Origin: Nonomuraea sp. SBT364
GTDB lineage: Bacteria; Actinomycetota; Actinomycetes; Streptosporangiales; Streptosporangiaceae
Length of the DNA: 64,000 nt
Assembly (NCBI RefSeq): GCF_001083785.1
Contig: NZ_LAVL01000011.1
Span: 1-64,000, forward strand
Direction of reading: 5' to 3'
The first letter of the stretch is position 1; each line of letters begins with the position of its first letter. This document shows positions 7,440 through 15,861 of this stretch, piece after piece. The notes beneath the pieces were generated by a model. That model searched no databases, was not told where the DNA came from, and worked only from the letters and a program-made list of their open reading frames with translations. The position numbers and the translations under genes were made by a program.

Positions 7440-10162
7440 AGGAACCTCCACAGGTTGGTGTTCGAGCCGTTGTCGTCGGCGAGCACCACCTGGGCGCCCT
7501 GGGAGGTGCCGGCGAGGCCGAGGACGCGGCCGCCGTTGGCGCACTGGATGCGGAAGGCGGCGGCCGACCCGTAGCGGAGCCGCCACCGGTGGTCGGCGGT
7601 GCCGTTGTCGGCCCACTGCATGACGCGCGACCCCGAGGCGGTGCCCATGTTCTCCACGCCCAGCACCTTCTGGCTGTTGGAGTTGCGCAGCCGCAGGTAG
7701 CCGCCGGTGTCCACGACCGCCGTCCACAGGTGGTCGGCGGTGCCGGTGTCGCCCCACTGGACGACGAGCCCGCCGTCGGCGGTGGACATGCCGGTGACGC
7801 CGAGCACCAGGCCGGTGCTCACGTTCTGGATGCGCCGCGCGCCGTTCGGCACGAACCGCCACTGGTTGTCCGGGCTGCCGTTGTCGGAGTCCTGGACCAC
7901 CCGGGCGCCGTTGGAGGTCGAGCCGTTCTGGACGCCGAGCAGCTTGGAGCTGTGGACGTTGCGGATCTTGACGGAGCCGTCGCCGGTGTCGGTGACCGTC
8001 CAGCGGTGGTCGGCGGTGCCGCTGTCACCCCACTGCAGCACCTGGGCGTTGTCGGCGGTCGACATGTTCTCGACGCCGAGCACCTTGCCGCTGTGCACGT
8101 TGCGGAAGCGCAGGGCGCCGCCGTCGACGACCGGGACCCAGTCGTGGTCGGCGGTGCCGTTGTCGGTCCACTGCAGGGCCGGGCCGCCGTCGGCCGTGGA
8201 CATGTCCTGGATGCCGAGGGCCAGCCCGCTGGCCGCGTTGACCAGCCGGAAGCTCGCCGTGCCGGTACCGCCCTGGCCGCCGGTCCTCCAGTAGACGACG
8301 TAGTTGTGGCCGTGGGCGTCATGGAACGGCCCCAGGCGCACCGGCGCTCCGCCGGCCGTGGCCGTGAAGGCCAGGGAGGAGGCGCCGGCCCTGGCGATCG
8401 AGGAAGGGTCCAGGGAAGGGGCCGACGAAAGGCTGGTGTTGCCGTAGTCGCCCGACAGCACGACCGGGCCGTAGGTGACGGCCTGCACGTCGGGGTTGTC
8501 GTTGGCGGGCTTCATGACCACCCGCATGGGCAGTCGCACGGTCACGGTGTCGCCCGGCGACCACGACCGCGTGAGGGCGGCGTAGGTGCCCGGCGTGGTG
8601 GCGAGGTCCTGCTGGGCTCCGTTGACGCTGATCGTCGCGTCCCGGGTCCAGGACGGGATGCGGATCCGCATCGTCCACGATCCGCTCACATTGCCGGTGA
8701 CCTGCAGCGACGTGGTGTCACCGACCGGGTAGGAGGTGGCCTGGGTGACCGTGATGCCGCGCCGGCTCCAGTCGAGTGTGGAGGGCACGAACAGGTTCAC
8801 GAACAAGGTGGTGCCGTCGTGGAAGTAGATCGAGTCCATGAGCTTGGTGTTGGTCTCGATCCCGGTGCCCTGGCAGCACCAGAAGGAGTTGTAGTCCGTG
8901 CTCCAGGTGCCGCCGCCCCAGGCCGGGCCGACGCCCCGCCGCCCGCCGGGGTTCAGCGGGGTGAAGTACGTGACGTGCCCGCGCGCGTCCGCCGGGTTCT
9001 GCTGCCCGAGCAGGTGGTTGAGCAGCGCGTTCTCGTAGTAGTCGAAGTAGTCGGCCCGGCCCGGCGACAGCAGCCACAGCTCCCGGGTCAGCTTGAGCAT
9101 GTTGTAGGTGTTGCACGCCTCGCCGGTGTCCCTGGTCAGGTGGGCGGCGATCGCGTCGGGGGCGCGGAAGTGCTCGGCCTGGCTGTTGGAGCCGTTCACG
9201 TAGGTGTGCGCGCCGACGGTGATGGACCAGGCGTTGGCGGCGATGTCGCGGTAGCGGGTGGTGCCCGTCGCCTTGTACTCGCGGGCCGCCCCGATCCACT
9301 TGGGCACCTGGGTGTTGGCGTGCAGCCCGTTGAGCCGGTCCTGGTTCGAGGCCAGCGGGTCGAACACCGACGCGTGGTCGAACCGCTGGGCCGTGGTCAG
9401 CCACCGGGAGTCGCCGGTCATCTGGTACAGGTCCGTCAGCACGGCGTTCATGCCGCCGAACTCGGTGCCGAGCATGGCCTGCATCTGGCTCCGGCTGAGG
9501 CGCGAGGTGCGGGCGTCCACCCACCCGGCCAGGGCCAGCAGCACGCTTCTGGCCTGGGTGTTGCCGATCAGCCGCCAGACGTCCAGCAGCCCGGCCAGGG
9601 TCTTGTGGATGCAGTAGTACGGGACGTTGCCGTTGCTCAGCGTGCGGTTCTCCACGGCCGTGATGTCCGATTCGGGGAAGCCGGACAGATAGCCGCTGGT
9701 GAACCCGGCGGCGCTGTTGTTGGCCTGGCATCTGGCCAGTTCGGCGACCATGTGGTCGGCCTTGTCGCGGCAGGTGGTGTCGCCGAGCACGGCGTACGCC
9801 TGCGCCCACGCCGTCAGGAAGTGGCCCTGCATGTGGGACCGGAACGGGAAGCTGGGGGCGTCCCAGCCGCCGTTGGCCGACGCGCCGCCGGTGGACAGCC
9901 GATGGTTGGCCCGGAAGACGTAGAGCAGCCGGTCGACGTCGACGAAGCGCAGGTAGTTGAGGGTGCGGTTCTGGTTGTCCAGCAGGCGTCCGGAGGTCAG
10001 CCGGACCTGGCCGAGGTCGAACTCGTAGGCCGAGACGCCGATGTCGGGTCTGGCCCAGGAGAGTGCGGCCAGGGCGGGGGAGGTGCCAGCCACCTGGCCG
10101 GCGACCGAGAACGCGGCGGTCGCGCCCGCGGCCTGTAAGAGCTGGCGACGGCTCAAGGACAT
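7436..10162 (-). CDS. Secreted GH127 beta-L-arabinofuranosidase with tandem ricin-type domains
   Basis: 908 aa; ATG 10162 with AAGGAG at a good distance. A twin-arginine signal (SRRQLLQAAG) ends at ASPALA-like residues near 32. The all-alpha GH127 domain (formerly DUF1680) runs from about 35 to 600. E348 and C350 (EACNTYNMLK) and C429/C430 (FWCCQGTG) match the zinc-binding and nucleophilic cysteine set known in the family; E in QAEHF is a candidate acid/base. The C-terminal 300 residues form two ricin-type trefoils with repeats such as LQWTDNGTADHDW and VLGVENMSTA, different in sequence from the 428-bp cassette. First gene of the leftward block, immediately downstream of the operator at 10188-10203. 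Probably releases beta-linked L-arabinofuranose from glycoproteins or arabinan; Tat export fits a metal-containing enzyme. Confidence 0.92.
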   Translation of the reverse strand: MSLSRRQLLQAAGATAAFSVAGQVAGTSPALAALSWARPDIGVSAYEFDLGQVRLTSGRLLDNQNRTLNYLRFVDVDRLLYVFRANHRLSTGGASANGGWDAPSFPFRSHMQGHFLTAWAQAYAVLGDTTCRDKADHMVAELARCQANNSAAGFTSGYLSGFPESDITAVENRTLSNGNVPYYCIHKTLAGLLDVWRLIGNTQARSVLLALAGWVDARTSRLSRSQMQAMLGTEFGGMNAVLTDLYQMTGDSRWLTTAQRFDHASVFDPLASNQDRLNGLHANTQVPKWIGAAREYKATGTTRYRDIAANAWSITVGAHTYVNGSNSQAEHFRAPDAIAAHLTRDTGEACNTYNMLKLTRELWLLSPGRADYFDYYENALLNHLLGQQNPADARGHVTYFTPLNPGGRRGVGPAWGGGTWSTDYNSFWCCQGTGIETNTKLMDSIYFHDGTTLFVNLFVPSTLDWSRRGITVTQATSYPVGDTTSLQVTGNVSGSWTMRIRIPSWTRDATISVNGAQQDLATTPGTYAALTRSWSPGDTVTVRLPMRVVMKPANDNPDVQAVTYGPVVLSGDYGNTSLSSAPSLDPSSIARAGASSLAFTATAGGAPVRLGPFHDAHGHNYVVYWRTGGQGGTGTASFRLVNAASGLALGIQDMSTADGGPALQWTDNGTADHDWVPVVDGGALRFRNVHSGKVLGVENMSTADNAQVLQWGDSGTADHRWTVTDTGDGSVKIRNVHSSKLLGVQNGSTSNGARVVQDSDNGSPDNQWRFVPNGARRIQNVSTGLVLGVTGMSTADGGLVVQWGDTGTADHLWTAVVDTGGYLRLRNSNSQKVLGVENMGTASGSRVMQWADNGTADHRWRLRYGSAAAFRIQCANGGRVLGLAGTSQGAQVVLADDNGSNTNLWRFL

Positions 10163-10187
10163 GCGGAACTCCTTGGCTTCCAGACGT

Positions 10188-10203
10188 TTGTTAGCGCTAA
10201 CAA
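10188..10203. promoter_or_regulatory. LacI-family operator, perfect 16-bp palindrome
   Basis: TTGTTAGCGCTAACAA is a perfect palindrome 25 nt upstream of the GH127 start. The central GC step and TTAGCGCTAA core are typical of LacI-family operators. A 16-bp palindrome with the same core lies at 30955-30970. A degenerate copy (gttagcgcgaaac) lies at 10610-10622 nearer the GH30 gene, so divergent control is possible. Confidence 0.8.
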
Positions 10204-10734
10204 TTTTTCTGCGGAGATGCTGGGGTTGCTCTGATGAAGGTGTTTCGCGGAGTACATCCGACGGTCCGGCCTGGCGTCAACGAGGGGCGGCCCTCGCCGA
10301 CCCGGGCGGTGTCAACGCAACGCCTTCCCGCCTGGAGTTTCGTCTCCACGGAGATCACGCCGCACCGCCCGTGCATGTGAAAGTTTCACAGAAGTTACCC
10401 CTTGGCAACAGGTAGCTTGCGGCAGATTTCCAGTTAAGTTGCTGCCCGAGTCGGGCTCGTACCGGTCTCGCCGGAGCCGTTCACCGTGTTCAGCACCGCC
10501 GAGACCAGGCGGCCCGCGGATCGGCGGCGTGCGGGGGATCTTAGTTAAGTTTCCTCGCGGCGAACGGTTGACGGGCCGCGTCAGGGGCCTTTACCTTCCT
10601 GCAAGAAGCGTTAGCGCGAAACAACGTGCCAGTTCACCCGGGAGCACGCCCGAGCGCCGGTGTCGCCCGCGATCAGCAGGGCCCGACGAACACCGATAGG
10701 GCGCGGATCAGCGCCGCCAGCCAGAGGAGCCGAC
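10204..10734. other. Divergent intergenic region, GH127 operon / GH30 gene
   Basis: About 530 nt without a convincing gene. Besides the palindrome at 10376-10390 it contains the direct repeat AGTTAAGTT at 10432-10440 and 10543-10551, and a degenerate TTAGCGC operator half at 10610-10622. It is visibly more AT-rich than the coding flanks and most likely holds the two divergent promoters. No clear -35/-10 pair could be fixed. Confidence 0.6.
10376..10390. promoter_or_regulatory. Perfect inverted repeat TGTGAAA-G-TTTCACA in the GH127/GH30 intergenic region
   Basis: A 7-1-7 perfect palindrome with a GAAA-N-TTTC core, standing out in GC-rich DNA about 345 nt upstream of the GH30 start. GAAA/TTTC inverted repeats are recalled from Streptomyces xylanase promoters, so a xylose/xylan regulator site is a reasonable guess. 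No direct proof here. Confidence 0.6.
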
Positions 10735-12483
10735 ATGACGCATGGCCGGGACGAGCCCGTGAGCGAGAAGCGAGAGTGGCCGGGCCGGAGAAGCGTGCTC
10801 GCCACGATCGGAGCCCTGCCGGTCCTCGCGGCCATGACACCGGCCGCGACAGCCTCGGCGGCCGCCACCGCCGTCATCGATCCGTCGGCGCGGCGGCAGA
10901 CGATCCGGGGCTTCGGCGGCATGGCGCACGCGGCCTGGATCGGTGACCTGACGGCCGCCCAGCGGGAGACGGCGTTCGGCACCGGCGAGGGCCGGCTGGG
11001 ATTCTCCGTGCTGAGGATCCCCGTCCCCGAGAACCGGGCGGACTGGAGCCGTGACCTGGCGACGGCCAGGCGCGCGGCCGAGCTCGGCGTGACCGTCATC
11101 GCCTCGCCGTGGAATCCCCCCGCCGGCATGGTCGAGACCTTCGTCCGCGGCAGCCAGAGCGACGCCCGGCGCCTCAGGTACGACATGTACGGCGCCTACG
11201 CCCAGCACCTGAACGACTTCACCACGTACCTGCGGGACAACGGCGTGAGTCTGTACGGCATCTCGGTGCAGAACGAGCCCGACTACGCCCATGAATGGAC
11301 CTGGTGGACCCCCGCCGAGATGGTCCGGTTCCTGCGCGAGAACGCCGGCTCGATCGGCACCAGGGTGATCGCGCCCGAGTCGTTCCAGTACCTGAAGAAC
11401 ATGTCCGACCCGATCCTCAACGACTCCTCGGCGCTCGCCAACGTGGACATCATCGGCGCCCACCTCTACGGCACCTCGTACGCGAACTTCCCCTACCCGC
11501 TGTTCAGGCAGAAGGGCGCGGGCAAGGAGCTCTGGATGACCGAGGTCTACCACCCCAACAGCTCCGACTCGGCGGACCTCTGGCCCCAGGCGCTCGACGT
11601 GGGGCAGCACATCCACCACGCCATGGTCGACGCCGAGTTCCAGGCCTACATCTGGTGGTACATCCGGCGCGGCTACGGCCCCATGCGGGAGGACGGCCAG
11701 ATCAGCAAACGCGGCGCCAACATGGCGCACTTCGCCAGGTTCGTCCGCCCCGGATACGTACGGATCGGCGCGACGGCCAACCCGGCGTCGAACGTCTACG
11801 TCTCGGCATACCTGGGCGGCGACTCCACGGTCGTCATCGTCGCCGTCAACAAGAGCACCGCCGCGGTGAGCCAGCAGTTCACCCTGTCGAACGGCACCGC
11901 CTCCAGCGTCTCGTCCTGGCTGACCGACGCGAGCAGGAACGTCGCCCCCCAGGGCGCGAGCAGCGTGTCGAACGGCTCCTTCACCGCCACGCTCCCGGCC
12001 CGCAGCGTGACGACCTTCGTGACGGGTGTGACCCAGACACCCGGCGGCGTCGACACCAGCGCGTGGTACGTGCTGGTCAACCGCAACAGCGGCAAGGCGC
12101 TGGACGTCTACAACCTCGCCACCAACGACGGCGCCCGCATCACCCAATGGGCCCGCAACAACCAGAACCAGCAGCAATGGCAGTTCGTCGACTCCGGCGG
12201 CGGCTACTACCGCCTCAAATCCCGCCACTCCGGCAAAGTCCTCGACGTCCACAACTTCTCCACCGCCAACGGCGCCGCCATCGTCCAATGGACCGACCAC
12301 AACGGCACCAACCAGCAATGGAGACTCGCCGACAGCCCCGACGGCCACATCAGACTCATCTCCCGCCACAGCGGCAAAACCCTCGAAGTCCAAGGCGCCT
12401 CCACCACCGACGGCGCCAACATCGTCCAATACGACGACTGGAACGGCACCAACCAGCAATGGCAACTCGCCCGAGTCGGCTGA
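10735..12483 (+). CDS. Secreted GH30 glucuronoxylan-type xylanase with C-terminal CBM13
   Basis: 582 aa from ATG 10735 (GAGGAG 5 nt upstream). A twin-arginine signal (GRRSVLATIG) precedes an Ala-rich cleavage region near 45. The GH30 barrel plus beta-side domain spans about 48-432, starting at RQTIRGFGGMAHAAW. E181 in VSVQNEPDY-like context (ISVQNEPDY) is the expected acid/base and E270 in LWMTEVYH the nucleophile. The PENRADW loop and overall length resemble subfamily 8, whose members cut xylan next to glucuronosyl branches. The C-terminal CBM13 is cassette copy C, at the opposite end of the protein from copies A and B. Divergent from the GH127-GH27 block and likely part of the same response. 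Confidence 0.9.
   Translation: MTHGRDEPVSEKREWPGRRSVLATIGALPVLAAMTPAATASAAATAVIDPSARRQTIRGFGGMAHAAWIGDLTAAQRETAFGTGEGRLGFSVLRIPVPENRADWSRDLATARRAAELGVTVIASPWNPPAGMVETFVRGSQSDARRLRYDMYGAYAQHLNDFTTYLRDNGVSLYGISVQNEPDYAHEWTWWTPAEMVRFLRENAGSIGTRVIAPESFQYLKNMSDPILNDSSALANVDIIGAHLYGTSYANFPYPLFRQKGAGKELWMTEVYHPNSSDSADLWPQALDVGQHIHHAMVDAEFQAYIWWYIRRGYGPMREDGQISKRGANMAHFARFVRPGYVRIGATANPASNVYVSAYLGGDSTVVIVAVNKSTAAVSQQFTLSNGTASSVSSWLTDASRNVAPQGASSVSNGSFTATLPARSVTTFVTGVTQTPGGVDTSAWYVLVNRNSGKALDVYNLATNDGARITQWARNNQNQQQWQFVDSGGGYYRLKSRHSGKVLDVHNFSTANGAAIVQWTDHNGTNQQWRLADSPDGHIRLISRHSGKTLEVQGASTTDGANIVQYDDWNGTNQQWQLARVG
12049..12476 (+). repeat. CBM13 cassette copy C (428 bp)
   Basis: Inverted relative to copies A and B because the GH30 gene is on the other strand, but in the sense orientation of its gene. 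By eye it is identical to copy B from 12049 to 12469 and diverges only in the last codons before the stop. Here the cassette closes the gene, whereas in copies A and B it follows the signal peptide. Confidence 0.94.
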
Positions 12484-12520
12484 CACCCCGCGACCGCCGA
12501 GCCGCCAGGTCAGGGGCGGG

Positions 12521-13285
12521 TCAGGTGCGCGGTCCCAGGAACAGGCCGCCGCTGGCGTCGATGACCTGACCGGTGACCCAGCGGGCCGCGTCGGAGGCGA
12601 GGAAGGCGACCACGTCGGCGACGTCGCCGGCGCAGCCGAGGCGGTCGAGCGCGGTCGACCCGGCGATGAACCCGGCCAGGCCCGGCGCTTCGAAGACGGA
12701 GGCGTTGGCGGGAGTGCGGGTGGCGCCGGGGGCGACCGCGTTCACCGTGATCCCCCGGACCCCGAGTTCGTTGGCCAAGGTCAGGGTCATCGTCTCGATC
12801 GCCCCTTTGGTCATGGCGAAGGACGTCTGGGCGGGGTTGGCCATGCGGGTCGCGACGGACGAGATCGTGACGATGCGGCCGCCGTCGCGCAGCAGAGGCA
12901 GCGCTCGCTGGACGATGAAGTACGGCGCCCGCACGTTCACCGCGAACAGGTGGTCGAACTGGGCCCGGGTCGTGGCGCCGAGCGGGCCGGCGGGCTGAGC
13001 CGCCGCGTTGTTGACGACGATGTCGAGCGGCCGTCCGGCCAGGCCCGCCTCGATGCCCGCGAAGAGCTTGTCGACGTCGTCGTCCGCCCCCAGCTCCGCC
13101 TGGACGGCGAGGGCGGTTCCGCCGGCGCGCTCGATCTCGCCGACCGTCGCCGTCGCGCCGTCCCGGTCCACGCCGAAGTGCACGATCACCATCGCCCCCC
13201 TGGCCGCCAGCCGGGTCGCGATCGCCTGGCCGATGCCGCGCGACGCTCCGGTCACCAGGGCCGCCCTGCCGGTCAGATCACTCAT
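12521..13285 (-). CDS. SDR-family oxidoreductase with Phe in place of the catalytic Tyr
   Basis: 254 aa from ATG 13285 (AGGAG 8 nt upstream; the GTG at 13294 is too close to that RBS). Rossmann cofactor motif TGASRGIG at about 13-20, NNAAA at about 91, and catalytic-type Ser in TISSVA. The usual YxxxK reads F-A-M-T-K (TSFAMTKG), the codon being TTC, so the proton-donating Tyr is replaced. The protein otherwise looks like a full-length 3-oxoacyl-ACP-reductase-type SDR with an intact C-terminus (TGQVIDASGG). Divergent from a TetR regulator that probably controls it. Substrate unknown. Confidence 0.88.
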   Translation of the reverse strand: MSDLTGRAALVTGASRGIGQAIATRLAARGAMVIVHFGVDRDGATATVGEIERAGGTALAVQAELGADDDVDKLFAGIEAGLAGRPLDIVVNNAAAQPAGPLGATTRAQFDHLFAVNVRAPYFIVQRALPLLRDGGRIVTISSVATRMANPAQTSFAMTKGAIETMTLTLANELGVRGITVNAVAPGATRTPANASVFEAPGLAGFIAGSTALDRLGCAGDVADVVAFLASDAARWVTGQVIDASGGLFLGPRT

Positions 13286-13308
13286 GCCCACCACTCCTGT
13301 CGTTAGTG

Positions 13309-13352
13309 ACTACCAATCTGGTAGTTGCTATCACGGTGGTAGTGTCTATCAC
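13309..13352. promoter_or_regulatory. Operator cluster between SDR and TetR genes
   Basis: A perfect inverted repeat ACTACCA-ATC-TGGTAGT (13309-13325) overlaps a direct repeat: GGTAGTTGCTATCAC (13320-13334) and GGTAGTGTCTATCAC (13338-13352), two mismatches, 18 nt apart. The second copy ends directly at the TetR ATG. Placement between divergent genes is typical for TetR autoregulation. Confidence 0.7.
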
Positions 13353-13970
13353 ATGCCTGATCAGCCCTCAACCCTGCGAGCGCGACGACGAGCCCAGACG
13401 CAGCGCACGATCCAGGCGCACGCGATACGGCTGTTCGGCGAACGCGGATACGACGCCACGACCATGAACGACGTCGCCGAGGCGGCGGGCGTGTCGCCCA
13501 TGACCGTCTACCGGCACTTCCCCACCAAGGAAGACCTCGTGCTGGTCGACCGGATCGGCGAGCTCATCGCCGAGCGGGTCGTCGCCTCGTCCACCGGCCT
13601 GCCCCTGTCCCGCCGCATCGGCGCCGCGCTCGTCGACGCGGCCGCCGCCCTGACCGGCGACGACCTGACGGCGGACCGGCAGTTCCTGCTCGTCCGCCTG
13701 CGGCTCATGATCTCGACGCCCGCGCTACGGGCCAGGCACCTGGACAACCAGTACGCCCTCCAGCAGGCCATCGTCAGCGCCCTGGGGGACGAAGCCGCCG
13801 ATCCCGACACGGCTTTCCGGGCTCAGGCGGCGGCCAGCGCCTGCCTGGCCGCCCTGCACACGGCGCTGGTGCGCTGGGCCGCGGACGAAGGGCGTACCGA
13901 TCTGCCCCGCCTGATCGGGCAGGCGCTCGCGGCCGTCTTCGGCGACGACGTCGCCGGGTCCGCCCGCTGA
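13353..13970 (+). CDS. TetR/AcrR-family transcriptional repressor
   Basis: 205 aa. The N-terminal HTH is clear: TIQAHAIRLFGERGYDATTM then DVAEAAGVSPMTVYRHFPTK at about 20-62. The alpha-helical ligand domain follows (LLVRLRLMISTPALRAR region), of the MftR/TetR_C type. Starts right at the end of a repeat cluster that also serves the divergent SDR. Almost no leader is available, so the mRNA leader is short and no strong RBS is seen. Probably represses itself and the SDR; ligand not predictable. Confidence 0.9.
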   Translation: MPDQPSTLRARRRAQTQRTIQAHAIRLFGERGYDATTMNDVAEAAGVSPMTVYRHFPTKEDLVLVDRIGELIAERVVASSTGLPLSRRIGAALVDAAAALTGDDLTADRQFLLVRLRLMISTPALRARHLDNQYALQQAIVSALGDEAADPDTAFRAQAAASACLAALHTALVRWAADEGRTDLPRLIGQALAAVFGDDVAGSAR

Positions 13971-14052
13971 GCCGTACCCGTCGATCGTGAGGCGACGCGC
14001 ATCGAGTACCTTGGCTGCCCACCCCACCCCCTGAGCCAAGAGGAACGGACCG

Positions 14053-15606
14053 ATGACCGACTCCGTCGTGCCCGCTGTCGTCAACCTTGACGTGCCCGGT
14101 TCGGTGATCAACCGGCACCTGTACGGCCACTTCGCCGAACACCTGGGCCGATGCGTCTACGGCGGGTTCTACGTGGGCGAGGACAGCGACCTGCCGAACG
14201 AGGGCGGGATCCGGCTGGACGTGGTGGAGGCGCTGCGCGTGCTGAACATCCCGAACCTGCGCTGGCCGGGCGGCTGTTTCGCCGACGAGTACCACTGGAT
14301 GGACGGCATCGGCCCGAAGGCCGATCGGCCGGTGATGGTCAACACCCATTGGGGCAACGTCGAGGAGAACAACCACTTCGGCACGCACGAGTTCATGGCG
14401 CTGTGCGAGCTGCTCGGGGCGGAACCCTACATCAGCGGAAATGTCGGCTCCGGCACGGTGCGTGAGATGAGCGACTGGGTGGAGTACCTCACCCGCGCCG
14501 GCGACTCGCCGATGGTGCGGCTGCGCAAGCGGAACGGCCGCGAGCAGCCGTGGAAGGTGCGCTTCTGGGGGCTCGGCAACGAGGCGTGGGGCTGCGGCGG
14601 CCACATGTCCGCCCAGCAGTACGCCGCCGAGGCCCGCCGGTTCGGCACCTACTCCCGCGACCACGGCGACAACAAGCTCTACCGCATCGCCGCCGGCGCC
14701 AACTCCGGCGACTACGCCTGGACCGAAACCCTGATGAAGCAGCTCGGCGAGCTCGGCTGCGCCTACCGGCCGCAGCCGTTCATGCAGGCGCTGTCGTTCC
14801 ACTACTACACCATCCCCGGCACCTGGCAGGACAAGGGGAACGCCACCGTCTTCGACACCGGCGACTACTACCGCACCCTGGTCCAGGCCGCCCGCGTGGA
14901 CGAGCTCATCACCGGCCACGCCAACGTCATGGACTGCTACGACCCCGGCAAGAACGTCGGCCTCGTCCTGGACGAATGGGGCACCTGGTGGAACGTCGAG
15001 CCCGGCACCAACCCGGGCTTCCTCTACCAGCAGAACACCCTCAGGGATGCCCTCGTCGCCAGCCTGCACTTCGACGTCTTCCACCGCCACGCCGACCGCC
15101 TCGTCATGGCCAACATCGCGCAGACCGTCAACGTGCTGCAGGCGATGATCCTCACCGACCCCGGCACCGGGGCCCTCGTCCTGACCCCCACCTACCATGT
15201 CTTCGAGATGAACAAGGGGCACCAGGACGCCGCCTCGCTGCGCGTGGACGTCAAGGGCGCGCTTCCCGCGCGCGAGGTGGGGGAGACGACCCTGCCGACC
15301 TTGTCGCTGAGTGCCAGCAGCAAGGACGGCCAGGTGCTCGTCTCGCTGTCCAACCTGGACGCCGACGCCCCCGTCGACGTCGAACTCGACCTGCGCGGCG
15401 GCACCCTGGCCGACGTCGGCGCCCGCATCCTCACCGCGGGCAAGCTCCACGACCACAACACCCCCGATTCCCCCGCCACGGTCGCGCCGCGCGCCCACGA
15501 CGGCGTCACGGCCACGGCGTCCACGCTCCGGGTGCACCTGCCCGCCCATTCCTTCGTCACCGTGCAGGGTCGTCTGGCCGGAGGCGGCGGGTCTGAGGAG
15601 TCCTAG
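14053..15606 (+). CDS. abfA: Intracellular GH51 alpha-L-arabinofuranosidase
   Basis: 517 aa, no signal peptide, usual length for bacterial GH51. A (beta/alpha)8 barrel is followed by a C-terminal beta-sandwich. E177 in GLGNEAWG is the expected acid/base and E308 in LDEWGTWW the nucleophile; [12 protein letters not shown] and [14 protein letters not shown] are further family signatures. It hydrolyses arabinofuranosyl linkages of imported arabino- or arabinoxylo-oligosaccharides in the cytoplasm and completes the work of the secreted GH43/GH62/GH127 enzymes. AGAGGAA precedes the ATG. It appears monocistronic. Family assignment is firm; the symbol follows common usage. Confidence 0.94.
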   Translation: MTDSVVPAVVNLDVPGSVINRHLYGHFAEHLGRCVYGGFYVGEDSDLPNEGGIRLDVVEALRVLNIPNLRWPGGCFADEYHWMDGIGPKADRPVMVNTHWGNVEENNHFGTHEFMALCELLGAEPYISGNVGSGTVREMSDWVEYLTRAGDSPMVRLRKRNGREQPWKVRFWGLGNEAWGCGGHMSAQQYAAEARRFGTYSRDHGDNKLYRIAAGANSGDYAWTETLMKQLGELGCAYRPQPFMQALSFHYYTIPGTWQDKGNATVFDTGDYYRTLVQAARVDELITGHANVMDCYDPGKNVGLVLDEWGTWWNVEPGTNPGFLYQQNTLRDALVASLHFDVFHRHADRLVMANIAQTVNVLQAMILTDPGTGALVLTPTYHVFEMNKGHQDAASLRVDVKGALPAREVGETTLPTLSLSASSKDGQVLVSLSNLDADAPVDVELDLRGGTLADVGARILTAGKLHDHNTPDSPATVAPRAHDGVTATASTLRVHLPAHSFVTVQGRLAGGGGSEES

Positions 15607-15616
15607 GACGAGCCGG

Positions 15617-15784
15617 ATGCGACTGGCCTGGGTGCTGCTCCCGCTGCTCGCGGGGTGTGCGCCCAGTGCCGGATCATCTGCCCGGACGCCTGCGGCGCCG
15701 GGTGGCTCGTGTGCCCAGGTCCCGCCTCCGCCCCCAGCCTCACCACCGCGGGCTGCGTCAGTACGGGACGGCCCGCGACGGTAG
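15617..15784 (+). CDS. Possible small lipoprotein
   Basis: 55 aa beginning MRLAWVLLPLLAGCAPSAGS, i.e. a short hydrophobic segment and a lipobox (LLAGC), then a Pro/Ser/Ala-rich tail without recognisable domain. It starts 11 nt after the GH51 stop with only a weak purine tract upstream. It could be a real small lipoprotein or the remnant of a longer one. Confidence 0.35.
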   Translation: MRLAWVLLPLLAGCAPSAGSSARTPAAPGGSCAQVPPPPPASPPRAASVRDGPRR

Positions 15785-15861
15785 CGCGGTGGACCGCAGG
15801 ACGGCGGCCGGGTCGTTAGACTCCTACGCCTTCGCAGGACGACGGGACGGGAGCGCTCTCG

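Noticed and set aside
7440..7862. N-terminal extension of the GH43 frame at 5421-7439
   Set aside because: The extension overlaps the GH127 coding region and is Arg/Pro-rich out-of-frame translation; the GTG at 7439 has an RBS and a signal peptide directly after it.
4871..12476. Insertion sequence or transposon as carrier of the repeated CBM13 cassette
   Set aside because: No terminal inverted repeats, target duplications or transposase; the repeat ends at protein-domain borders.
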